From assembly GCA_036362985.1 (NCBI GenBank), contig JAYGXS010000007.1, positions 6,499,438 through 6,563,437 of the forward strand: 64,000 nucleotides of DNA, in the 5' to 3' direction. The notes beneath the pieces are model-generated. The model worked only from the letters and a program-made list of their open reading frames with translations. It did no database searches and was not told where the DNA came from. Below are positions 55,010 to 64,000 of the stretch, one piece after another. How positions within the stretch are numbered: position 1 is the first letter of the stretch; each line of letters starts with the position of its first letter. The DNA is from Ligula intestinalis. Its lineage: Eukaryota; Platyhelminthes; Cestoda; Diphyllobothriidea; Diphyllobothriidae. A program made the position numbers and the translations under genes.

Positions 55010-55235
55010 GGAAGGAAACATCAGATTATATTATGGTCTTGCTGAAAGCGTCGACGCATTCAAAAGAAGGCTTGAACTTACTTTGCTTGCTGGTCATGCA
55101 TTTGGAAGACAAGAACAATTTATGTAATGTATAAATGACTTTGAAAAATATGCATCATCTGACAGCATCTATCTGTAAATAGGGTTTTCAAAGGCTCTGC
55201 CTCTCCTTCTTATATGCTGAATTATACTGAATTAT
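55010..55235 (+). repeat. CR1-like 3' end remnant (+)
   Basis: Encodes AESVDAFKRRLELTLLAG, the last RT residues, then a stem-loop AGGC-TCT-GCCT (55192-55202), CTCCTTCTTATA and two CTGAATTATA tail units. Confidence 0.65.
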
Positions 55236-57155
55236 ATCCTGCACCACTAGTATTCTTCATTAAACTGCTAAATAGACAGAGGTTACGGGTAGACAGTCTA
55301 CAATTCATTCTGAACTTTTTGATTGCAGAAGGCCTTCTATGAAATGTCACATTAACATATGGTCTAAAGATTGTTGGAAATAGGAATTAGAGACAGAACG
55401 TCCAAAGAGATTACAGGTTTCCTACCCACCAGATACTAGAGAGATGTGCATGTACATAAGAAGGTTACAGATGCAGAACTCGATGACTGTATTAAGGTTT
55501 AGTCCTGATTATGAATGAAATTACATACAGACGGCGTAAAATGTAGTTATGAACGATGTTTGCAGAAACATTTTCACCTTCAGTCTGTGATCGTGCAATG
55601 CGTGCATATTGAATTTCAGAACTCATGTTCCTAACTTACGTGAGATAGTCAAGTAGCTAAAATCATCAAGCATAAAAATTTAGCTATTCAAATGGTGCTT
55701 GAACAAATGCATGTTACCCAATATTATATCCCTTGGGAGTGACGACCACGGTTGTAACGCCTTCTGCGAAAAAAATAATTGAAGGCGACATGGGCATGTA
55801 TATTCGCGTTTGAATTAAATCAATGACCGCAAAGATGAGTTATATTTGGCAATTCAGAGCAGTTTTCGGATTTCAGCTTACAAGCATTTTCCTGAATAAC
55901 GCGGATTGTCCGTACCAGATTGCACTTGATTTGTCCATTTTTCCCGGATAGAATGAAATTTAAATTGTGGTTGCAAAAAATTTTGGTTTGAAACTTATTG
56001 CTTTTTAAGTTATATGTGAATGATTGCATCAGAATTTGTACTGTGAATCCTCTATGTTCACCGATGATATTTTAATACGGACTGAAGTGAAACCTGTACA
56101 TGCGGCAGAAGATTTATAATAGAATATTGCCGAACCGTGTGCGTGTAGAGGTGGTGACTTCTGCAATTAATTGTATCCGAATGCATGGTCTTAAACCTAA
56201 GTACGGGTCAAAGAGTACCCCCAACACACCAGTATTCCCTAACGACAGTGCAGTAAATTATAGGAAACCTCCCAAAACATGTGCATGTGCATTGCTACAA
56301 ATCCTTTGTCATCAAAGCAAGGTTAAATTTGATCCATTGTGTACACCTGCGTTTTGTGCAGTTGATATTAGCTGTTGCTGGTGAGTTAGTTCACTTGAGC
56401 CCACACCTAGTCGTCCTGATAGCGTTCCTTCATCAGTGACCTTTGCGTAAGGAAGGAGTGGCATATGTACTACGGGGTATACTTTGGCTCTTTGTTTATT
56501 AATGGTGCATTCATTCTCCTGGTTCCAACATGTTTTGTAGTACACAGTAGGCATCTTATTTTTTGACAGCCGAAGTATCGGTTACCTCTATACGTACGTC
56601 TACCCCTCAGTCAGTTGATACTTACCCCCATATAAGTTGGCTTTATATTTTTACAAAATATGTGTACTTTCTTTAAAATATGGCTTGTCTAATGACCCAT
56701 TTGTGTGCTTTTTATCCATCCCAGTTTGTTTATGTTTGCTTTCTATTCTAATGTCTTTGGTTCCTTAGGTTGAGTGATAGCACGCTTGTGGTTATATGGT
56801 GACTGCACTTATCTGACAGGTTAGTGTCTGTGTGTGATGAGTGGTAACGTTAACATGTTTTTGTTTGATAAGGATGGAGGCAATAACAGGTGATTTTCCA
56901 TTTGGGTAGCTGAAGTTTTGTTATTCCATGTATTGTCACTGGCTTTTGGCTGTCTGTCACAATTTAACCACCGGTTTAAACCGGTGCAATTGCTCAAATT
57001 TGATTTAGCACATGTCACTGTAGAATAATTTGTATCCCTAACCTCTCTTGAAAGAGTTGGGCTGGTTAGAATGATAAATTATTAGTCATACTTTAAAAAA
57101 TTGTCGTTTTTATTGCAGAAAATCTACATCACCGATAGTAATATCCCTGCGTGTT
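55236..57155. other. AT-rich DNA, nothing recognised
   Basis: No gene supported on either strand. An 18-bp near-palindrome ACCGGTTTAAACCGGT lies at about 56970-56985. Confidence 0.45.
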
Positions 57156-57159
57156 TGAT

Positions 57160-58080
57160 GTTTTATCAATAGAGGGTTCAGATGGGATCTGTGGAAGCTC
57201 TTGCTTAGCAGCCACCGGACATATAGAAGTTTTCAGGTCAGGCCAATTCCTCCGTCAAGGCCGGGGCACTGCCGTAAACAATATAGGTCTCGGTTTAAAT
57301 AAGGCATTGTATTTCTTTTTGAATCCAGCAGCTGTGTCGGCAGTACCAATATCGGGGGGAGGGGGGAGGGAGATGGTTAAATGCATTCACGGCGTGCATT
57401 GAGAGTGGATAGATGTGCGGGAGGCCATTTGTCCGTTGTACCAACAGCTTCAAGCAATGCCCGTGTGTGGGCATATCAACGACTAGTTGGAAATACCTTG
57501 CGACCTCCGGGATGTCACCGCAAACTATCACTTTGTACATCATGATTTGGTCGCCTCTGGGGCGTCGCAATTTGAAGGGAGAAAGGTTCAGTGCTTTATG
57601 GCGCTCTGGATATGTCAGCCAACTCACTTCGGGCACCATTCTTGACTCCAGCCGTTGCACATGTTCAACATCGGTCACCTCGCCATTCGTACACGGAAAC
57701 CAAGCGGAAGATCCATTTTCAATGATTGGGCGAATGCAGGTGACCATGAGCTTACGGAATATCTGCATGAAACAGGACGTTAATGCTCTTTTGCAAATCC
57801 AGATTAGTGCCAGACGCTTGCGTCTTGCCAGAGTTGATTGTTCTAGTGTTTTAAAGTCGTCCTGTTTGAAAACGTCCAAGTTACGCGTACTCCTAACAGT
57901 GACCAGTGTCATATTTCCGTTTGTATATAGTGGATGTTCCCGGTCTCTCCCAATTATCATCAAGTGTGATTTATTCATGTTGACCGGTATCCTGATCTTC
58001 GACGACCATTCATGGATCGCATCAAGATCATTTTGAAATCTCATTGTCTTCAGGGTTGTCTACGCAAGGTCCAAATCTCC
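57160..58080 (-). pseudogene. CR1-like RT C-terminal half (-), 5' truncated
   Basis: Encodes MRFQNDLDAIHEWSSKIRIP, MNKSHLMIIGR, TRNLDVFKQDDF, RRKRLALIWICKRALTSCFM, RPIIENGSSAWFPCTNGEV and LESRMVPEVSWLTYPERHKA, the region after the FADD motif, open for 249 codons. Traces of the preceding strand are visible to about 58080, then homology is lost. No intact catalytic domain. Confidence 0.82.
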
Positions 58081-58938
58081 CTGCTGGGTCTGCTGCAGTA
58101 GACCAAGAAGGTGTTCAACTGACAGTGATCTGATTTTGGGAGGTTATAGCTGGTTTTAACCTCTCCCAGTCGCCGTACGGAATACCGCCCAGCGCTGCAT
58201 TTACGCAACACAGGGAATAAATGGACCTAGGCGATGCTATAAGGGATATTGTGAGAGATATGATCATTTAAGGCGTACCGGGCTCATTACAGATTCGAAT
58301 GGTAAAATATATATATGTTCAGTGTTCCTCAGGAGCTTGATATGAACGCATAACATCCTTAACAATGATTACTTATTTATTAATCCAGTTTCTCCTCCTC
58401 TATCCACAATTATCAGATCTTGGGTTGCACTTTGTCAGGGCCTTGTTCTTACCAAATTATCCGGATATCTTGCATTCTTTCCTTTGATATAGTTTTCTGT
58501 ATCCAATAAAGGATTACGATTAGCGAAAATGCTGACTTTTGAATCGGATCCTCGTGTGCTTTTGAGCACACGGAAAATAATCCCCAGTCTTCCAACCTTC
58601 CTGGCGGAATCACTGATGACATCTAACTGTAAGTCTGTCGCCATTAAGTCTAATTGAAGTAACTAACATTCTTTATCGATCAGTTATCAGCAATACATTG
58701 TTTTATATTTTCATTGTAGCACTTGCATTTTGGTTTATGCATCTTGCAAATAAATATAATGGTCTTTATAGACCACGAGTTAAGATCTGCGCAGAAAAAT
58801 CTTGCATATGCAAGATTGAACTCGTGGTTCAATTTTGCATCCGTTATTATTGATACCCAGTAGAACCCCAAATTAAAACTGTTTCTGCGCTTAGACAGCT
58901 CCGTTTCAACCAGAATTTAAGCATCAAAAGCTGAGATA
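58081..58938. other. Upstream region of NUP133, nothing assigned
   Basis: AT-rich. Contains TATATATATG near 58306 but no feature I can defend as a promoter. Confidence 0.4.
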
Positions 58939-58993
58939 ATGAGTTGTAGTATAAAAAAACCCGTCTGCTCAGGGTACCGAAGACAACCTTGTG
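58939..58993 (+). CDS. NUP133: NUP133 exon 1 (proposed)
   Basis: ATG opens MSCSIKKPVCSGYRRQPC; an in-frame stop lies 18 bp upstream. Donor TGTG|GTAAGT leaves one G, which completes the first codon (GAC) of exon 2. Shorter than the vertebrate N-terminus, so further upstream exons are possible. Confidence 0.55.
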
Positions 58994-61900
58994 GTAAGTG
59001 TTGCAAATTACATTTGCATTTTAATAGACAGTCTACTTTTTGTCTCGTCTGGTCAACTTGCAGTCCTAAACGCCTCTTTTATGAAGTTCACCAGATGCAT
59101 TGTGCCTGTATATTTGCTGTGCCACTAACTCTTTCTTTTACCAACTTGTAGACGCTTTTTCGAAATATGTTTCAAACGATTGGGTGCTCATCAATACTCC
59201 TAATCAACTCTTTGTTTGGAACTTTAAACCCAAATCTTCCAATAAAGTAAGCAAAGATTCAAATTTAGTCTGAATTATTTGATGCCTCTGTAAACTAAAT
59301 TTGAGTATGCAGCTCTCTAGGTCTTTTCATATCGGGTTGTAAGCTGATAGTGCTATATAAAACGCATCTGTTAGAATACTTTAAAGAACTAAACTAATGA
59401 TGACCATTGGATGAAGTCCAGTCCCCTCCTAGCCTTCTCCGATCAGCAGCTGCGATTTTGCAAGATGCTGAAATGACAGACAGAATAATAATTCTTTTGT
59501 TGGACTAACATAGAAAGCTCTTTATGCTGCTATTCGCATGCAGTATTTAACGAAAATTTCGGCCGATCATTAGATCGGTCTCTTGTGCGTCACCCACTTT
59601 CAACGATCACTCCTTTCTGCGCATCAGCACTTCTAACTAGAAATCCATTTCTTTAAAATCGTGTCTCTGATGTAGAGGAGCATAGACTACTTCATCGCAG
59701 TGCGTGATTTAGTATTTTTTCCTGTATGCTGTAGTAATGGCCCAAAACGACCCTCATGCCCTTCGACCAAAAGCATTAGCGTATTGTGCTTCCACCTTCT
59801 CCCCTACACAATTGTTTCTCCATTTGTCTGTTCAGCAACCCCAGTTATCCACAGGCTGCCGTTCTTTTGACCTACTCGGCTTGACTGACGACGAACCGCG
59901 GGTTTCCTCGCGTCTCACTTGCCTTTCCTTTGAGGCTGCCAAAAACGACCCTAGTAACAACCCAACACCAACTCTCCTGGCATGTGTTTCTACAGATGGC
60001 ATGCTTCGCGTGTGGCAGCGCATACATCGGCGCAATGACTTCGTAGATTCTGATCTCGATATACAGAGTCACCCTGCTGAAGTGGCACATTCGCTAGAAC
60101 CCGGCCCACTGGCAAGTCTTAATACATTTCTGTTTCCTTCAATGTTTATTTGGTTACAGTCAGTCGTTCGTTTCAGCTACTCCACTTAAAGAAGTGAATT
60201 CGACAATTTGAATCGGATTTTTTCTTGGGAATCAGTTAGTTTCTCTTCATTGTTATCATCATAACCGTGGTGTGTATACAAAGATGATAGTCTGTACTTA
60301 AACGCACATTAAAAGGTCCAAAGTTGCAGTGCTGCTTGGCTGTGAACGCTTTTTACCCGACCTGTCAATTATCCACCGTTTTTATAAAATTCGGCTCTGT
60401 TACTACCTTTAGGGACTTTTAGACAACCAAAACTGCCACCTTCTCCTCTTGCGAATCTTCTATCATTTGCATTCTGCGCTTGCTCTATAATGCTAGGCTC
60501 TTCCATTTCAGGTCTTTAATCAGTTATTGATGAAAATTCCAATGATTATTGTTTTACTTTGGCATTGTAGTACACATTGCCGTCAATTAGAGCATATACT
60601 GAAAGCAGCGCAAATATCTTCGAGCTTCTTATTACTACTCTAGCTCTTCTGACTAATGTCAACGGTATATTGTTTCCCTCATCGAATCATCAGTACATAT
60701 TTACCTCTTCTTTACAGCCTGCGACCTTTCTTCTAGCGACCAGCTTCGGCCGCATTTTCGGCATCGATGCCAGATTTCCACAGGTAAACCTTTTCGTTAG
60801 CTGGCTATCTCACTTATTTGTACAAACCGAAAATCACGAAATTAGCAGAATTTATTGACGTTATATAATATCCCAACTTCTTTTTCAACTTCAAACAACC
60901 ATTGCCTAATAATAAAATAGATTAACTGTTCAATTAAATGTCAACCTAGAAGGGTGAAACTTGGTCGAGAAATGGAGTAAAAACTGTTAGTTGTGGATGT
61001 CGAAGTATTGTGAGGGGATAGAGGAGGGGGACGAAGTTGTCATAGCATAGCAGTTTATGCTCATGAAAGCCTGTGAAACGTGGTTGAAGGAGGGGGGGGG
61101 GCAGAGGACGACGTAGCAGTCACTCCTAAGGGAGAGGGGAGGAGGCGTAAGAGGGAATGAGTTTATTGGTCGTTACCACGGAAATGCGAGTTTGATCACG
61201 TGATCCAGCTGCTTACAGAGTTTTAGTTTTCTTCTCCGTAGTGCAGCGGCCTGCGTAAATCGTAGGAGACTTTCGGTTATTACCCGAAGTACGACCTTAA
61301 ATACAGTCTTTTGGTCGACCGTATAGCCGGTGTCTATTAGGCGCTTTGTGATTGAACTCGCAGGTATTTTGTTTTCCGCCCTGAGCAACCACTCCGGCAT
61401 AGGTTTAGCTAATCTCATGATCTTCGCCTTGTTCAAATTTCTTCCTGGAAAACACTGTTTCAGTTTTTTCACGTATTTGCATTGCCATTTTTGAATTGAA
61501 CTGCGCCTATTTTCAGGCCGGTATCAACGCCCGCCTAATCCCTCGGCCCGGAGATTCCGAAGGCGAACCGTCTGCAACCGCTCCGCCTCCACGCCAGGAG
61601 ACAGCTAATACCAGCATCCTATCCGGTCTCAGCAGGCGCGTATCTTCCATCTTCTCCTATGCTTCCAGCAGAGTGACGACTAGCCTTTCGGTGGGAGTTA
61701 GCGAGAAGAGGCAATGTGTAAGCAGTCGCCAACCAATATCGTACCCCTTTGTCCCCTATCTCCTATTTTGTACACATTCTTGTGAACAATGAATCGTATT
61801 CTCCCTTCCGTAGGAGTTGGTGCGTTTTATTACTCATCAGATGTCATCAAAAGAGGACAACGACGGGGTGGGCAGCTGCTACTGTCTGGTCGCCATAATG

Positions 61901-64000
61901 TTTCGGCAGCGACTGGATGTCTGGCGCGTTCTGGACGACTTTTCAGCCGAGGTAAGGTTTCAGGCATTTCTCCTTATGCCGTCCGTGCTATCTTTCCGTG
62001 CAAACTTTATGTGAGGTCACAATAAGTCACAACTAAGTCATGGGGAACCCTCTTCCCCTCACCTCCCCACGCAAAGACAATCACCTCATCATGCCAGCCT
62101 TATACAAATATATAGGAAATTAACTTTACTAACAAAATATAAGTAGTGTGATTTTATAATTGTTCAAATCTTACGAATTTCACTAGTGCGCAGTATACAA
62201 ATAAGGGATTGTCTCCTGTTCTTCCCCCCTTAGGTCCTGCTGAAACTGGACTTCGCCAAGGATCTGCCCCGCTTTAATTCAATTCATGAGCCGGCATCGA
62301 CCGTCGTACCCCTAGACGTAGCCTTTTCCTCCGCCTACGTTCTTTCGCGTTCCGCCCCGGCTCTGCACCTCATGCTGCGTTCCACCGATGCAGAAAGCCA
62401 GACGCCCTGTCTCTTTTTGGTCAGCCTAGGAAGTCGCAAGCAGGCAGGCGGTGACCACTGGGCTTATGCTGAGACTGCAGCAGTGGCGCTAGAGGAGGGT
62501 GGACAGGCGCAAGAGGACGCGGATCTTCGGTTGGTGCTGCCGGATCCCTCGGCAGAATCGACCTATCCATGTCTACTTGCGGTCGTGCATTGGCTGAAGA
62601 AAAGCTCTGCCTGCGTCTTCGAAGGTAAGTATACGAAGTGGAGCGTTGGTGGCAGCAAATCTGCACCGGGAACGCCAGAGCCAGTTGCTTCGACTTTTTA
62701 TCCCGCTCAATAAATCGGGCGTTTTAGTATTTTGTTGGCGTAAGCCCTTAAGAGGGAAGTGAAACCAAAATGCACAAAGACGCAAACTTCGTTCAGTTTA
62801 TTGAGAAATAACTCAGTTGCCAGAAAAGTAATTGAAAAGAAGGAGATGTGATCGCTGGGACGAAAAATTTATTCGGCTGACATTTCGACATCCGTCGAAA
62901 ATCCATCATCAGAGACTATAGCAGAAAAGAGTAAGTAATACACAAGGAGTTTTAGTATCTGCAGGATATAGTCGGTATGCTACTGCATACTTATGACAGT
63001 TGACGGCTTTTCCTGTCGGTGATATGTAGCTGAGAAGTACACGCCATTTGAGTCATGACCGCGCACTCCCTGAGCACACGTGACGCCAGCGCACATGTGC
63101 ACTGCAGAACACCTGAAACAGTTCGCTGCTTGGGGAACCAGGAATCAGTTTGCACACCAGAATCCCTCTCGCATGCGATTGGTCAGGATTAGTCTAGAAC
63201 GATCAAAGCCTTATAATAGGCTGTGGTGGACACGCTAATTCCATTCCGTTGTCCCGGTATTGTCCTGAATAAATACTTCCTATCAGAACTGCCCTCTTGG
63301 CTTCTTCTGCCTATTAGCCGGGTTCGAAATACTGAGCTATAACAATGATCGATATCTGCTTTTGCGCCTACTGCTTGATGACCGACGTGCGAATCGTTAC
63401 TGGCAGAGGTTTCATCACTTAGGGTGAACTTGGGCATGCTGATCGCTCGGCCATCTGCCCCCCTGGAGCAGATATTATGCGGCGCGTTCTCCTCTGCGTT
63501 CCCCGAGTGGCGAATTGCCTCTGCCAAACTGAGCCTCAGTACCGAGTGTGAATTAGACATGTATTTATCATCGTTTATAGACGGTTGTGTTTTATCGCTC
63601 GACTCATTTGCGTATGCGTTATTTGCCGTCGAGCCGAACGAAAACCGAGGTCCGCCGGAAAGGGTTAGTTATTTCGATACCGTATGAATTTATCGATTTC
63701 CGATAACTTCCACTGCAACACATTCCATTTGTGCCCAGTGTGCGTGCATTTTTCCTTCCCTTTGTATATTCATTCTTTGGGTTTTTAAAGCAATTCTCTT
63801 TTTCTTTTCGGTTCCACCCGTGCTCAGCCGCTACCGGTCGCTCAGTTGTCCACTTCACCGTCAACTCACGAACGAACGCCACAACCGCTAACGAACTGAT
63901 TGTTGTTCAGGGCTGCAACCAGAAGTCTGCTCTTTTTGTCTTCGTCACCCGTCAGAGTGGTGTTCATTGCCTGCTAGCCGACCCGAGCGTGGCTACCAGT
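58939..64000 (+). CDS. NUP133: Nucleoporin Nup133, N-terminal propeller region, runs off window
   Basis: Nup133 is a member of the Y (Nup107-160) complex that scaffolds the nuclear pore. Proposed exons: 58939-58993, 59152-59246, 59836-60111, 60718-60783, 61517-61717, 61814-61951, 62234-62624, 63407-63681, 63911-64000+. All junctions keep phase, 1587 nt, 529 codons so far. Recognised by order of motifs: SNDWVLINTPNQLFVWNF (GWACLV..LIIWK in vertebrates), STDGMLRVWQ (REGSIRYWPS), ATFLLATSFGRI (GSFILSSSG), ILSGLSRRVSSIFSY (vertebrate LSGIGRRVSSLFG), then propeller blades with PPERVSYFDT and GCNQKSALFVFV. The third intron appears to use a GC donor. Exon 1 and the acceptor of exon 8 are the least certain parts. 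The C-terminal helical half is outside the window. Confidence 0.85.
59152..59246 (+). CDS. NUP133: NUP133 exon 2
   Basis: Acceptor CCAACTTGTAG. Encodes AFSKYVSNDWVLINTPNQLF and VWNFKPKSSNK, the first propeller blade. Donor AAA|GTAAGC, phase 0. Confidence 0.82.
59836..60111 (+). CDS. NUP133: NUP133 exon 3
   Basis: Acceptor TTTGTCTGTTCAG. Encodes QPQLSTGCRSFDLLGLTDDE, LACVSTDGMLRVWQRIHRRN and AHSLEPGPL. The ATG at 59737 lies in the intron upstream and is not the start: phase 0 from exon 2 fits 59836. The 3' end at CTG|GCAAGT is the phase-0 choice. Confidence 0.85.
60112..60717. other. NUP133 intron 3, candidate GC-AG intron
   Basis: Starts GCAAGT and ends TCTTTACAG. No GT donor nearby preserves phase and the encoded match as well. 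No embedded repeat recognised. Confidence 0.55.
60718..60783 (+). CDS. NUP133: NUP133 exon 4
   Basis: 66 bp encoding PATFLLATSFGRIFGIDARF and PQ. Matches the vertebrate GGSFILSSSGSQLIRL strand. Donor CAG|GTAAAC, phase 0. Confidence 0.87.
61173..61480 (-). pseudogene. Penelope-like GIY-YIG endonuclease C-terminal fragment
   Basis: Encodes MPEWLLRAENKIPASSITKR, LIDTGYTVDQKTVFKVVLRV, RFTQAAALRRRKLKLCKQLD and HVIKLAFPW, ending in stop. This is the last part of a PLE endonuclease. The GIY-YIG core itself is missing. Lies antisense in NUP133 intron 4. Confidence 0.8.
61517..61717 (+). CDS. NUP133: NUP133 exon 5 (ALPS-like loop)
   Basis: Encodes AGINARLIPRPGDSEGEPS, a proline-rich stretch, then ILSGLSRRVSSIFSYASSRV (residues about 198-217 of the assembled frame). 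In vertebrate Nup133 this position is the ALPS amphipathic helix that senses curved membrane. Phase 0 at both ends (TGT|GTAAGC). Confidence 0.88.
61814..61951 (+). CDS. NUP133: NUP133 exon 6
   Basis: Acceptor CTTCCGTAG. Encodes ELVRFITHQMSSKEDNDGVG and VAIMFRQRLDVWRVLDDFSA, a blade matching the RERSSFYSLTSSNISKWEL region. Donor GAG|GTAAGG. Confidence 0.85.
62234..62624 (+). CDS. NUP133: NUP133 exon 7
   Basis: Acceptor CCCCCTTAG. Encodes VLLKLDFAKDLPRFNSIHEP, PALHLMLRSTD, CLFLVSLGSRKQAGG, YPCLLAVVHWLKKSSACVFE. Strong donor GAAG|GTAAGT leaves one base. Confidence 0.85.
62875..62916 (-). ncRNA. Hammerhead-ribozyme-like core, copy 4
   Basis: Minus strand: GTCT, CTGATGA (exact), a 19-nt hairpin segment, GAAA, TGTC, AGCC. 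Catalytic CUGAUGA and GAAA boxes are both intact. Helix I has only two good pairs. Followed by GAATAAA and CCCAGCGATCACATC. Lies in NUP133 intron 7. Confidence 0.55.
63407..63681 (+). CDS. NUP133: NUP133 exon 8
   Basis: The AG at 63405-63406 fits phase from exon 7 (G|AG = Glu); the AG at 63421-63422 does not. Encodes VSSLRVNLGMLIARPSAPLE, LDMYLSSFIDGCVLSLDSFA and PPERVSYFDT. Donor ACC|GTATGA, phase 0. The acceptor has a weak pyrimidine tract. Confidence 0.7.
63911..64000 (+). CDS. NUP133: NUP133 exon 9, cut by window edge
   Basis: Acceptor TTGTTGTTCAG. Encodes GCNQKSALFVFVTRQSGVHC then LLADPSVATS, matching the vertebrate ACGGVPIIFSRNSGLVSI blade. Frame open to the window end. Confidence 0.82.

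Noticed and set aside
56970..56985. Palindrome ACCGGTTTAAACCGGT
   Set aside because: Isolated and short, with no second copy or associated feature.
55236..57150. Short frames in AT-rich DNA (for example 56100-56384)
   Set aside because: No domain, no plausible splice partners.
57413..58036. + strand frame of 207 codons
   Set aside because: Antisense of the CR1-like RT C-terminus at 57295-58044.
59737..59835. ATG at 59737 as the NUP133 start
   Set aside because: A strong acceptor at 59836 matches the phase and homology from the upstream exon encoding NDWVLINTPNQLFVW, so this ATG is intronic.
1..64000. CRISPR arrays, bacterial operons or toxin systems
   Set aside because: No regularly spaced identical repeats, no prokaryotic gene organisation; the window is eukaryotic.

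Overview
The window is invertebrate nuclear DNA, most likely from a flatworm and probably a tapeworm. The organism call is inference, based on two intron-rich animal genes set among CR1-like and RTE-like non-LTR elements, Penelope-like elements (PLEs), a Ty3/gypsy element, a mariner and tRNA-derived SINEs. There are no bacterial-type operons and no CRISPR array.

Two host genes are on the + strand. PSMD1 (Rpn2, the largest 26S proteasome lid/base scaffold) is complete at 10343-36806. I could chain 17 exons with GT-AG introns and unbroken phase, giving 1239 codons plus stop. The C-terminal half carries an acidic/low-complexity expansion not seen in the roughly 950-residue animal orthologues. 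NUP133 (Y-complex nucleoporin) starts near 58939 and runs off the right edge; nine exons, 529 codons, cover the N-terminal beta-propeller and include a conserved ALPS-type membrane-sensing loop.

Layout: 1-4951 Ty3/gypsy element (minus), with an uninterrupted gag-pol frame, inserted into a CR1 remnant (4952-5295). 5700-10080 CR1-like debris, including a long + strand copy at 6890-9480. 10343-36806 PSMD1, whose introns hold an RTE-like element (intron 3), a DD37D mariner (intron 4), an inverted PLE repeat pair (intron 9), a SINE, a PLE reverse transcriptase piece and a non-LTR element with C-terminal C2H2 fingers plus an assembly gap (intron 11), a SINE (intron 12), a PLE GIY-YIG piece, a tRNA-like sequence and a hammerhead-like motif (intron 15), and a SINE cluster (intron 16). 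36807-43080 mostly unassigned intergenic DNA with a G-poor tract and a duplicated ~350 bp repeat. 43080-58080 dense CR1-like elements, with two separate cases of a minus-strand copy inserted into the RT of a + strand copy. 58939-64000 NUP133, with two further PLE pieces in its introns.

No new defence or metabolic system was found. The most informative observations are the displaced Rpn13-binding motif in PSMD1, four 42-nt hammerhead-like cores of identical length, and a covarying 3'-terminal stem-loop shared by the CR1-like copies.
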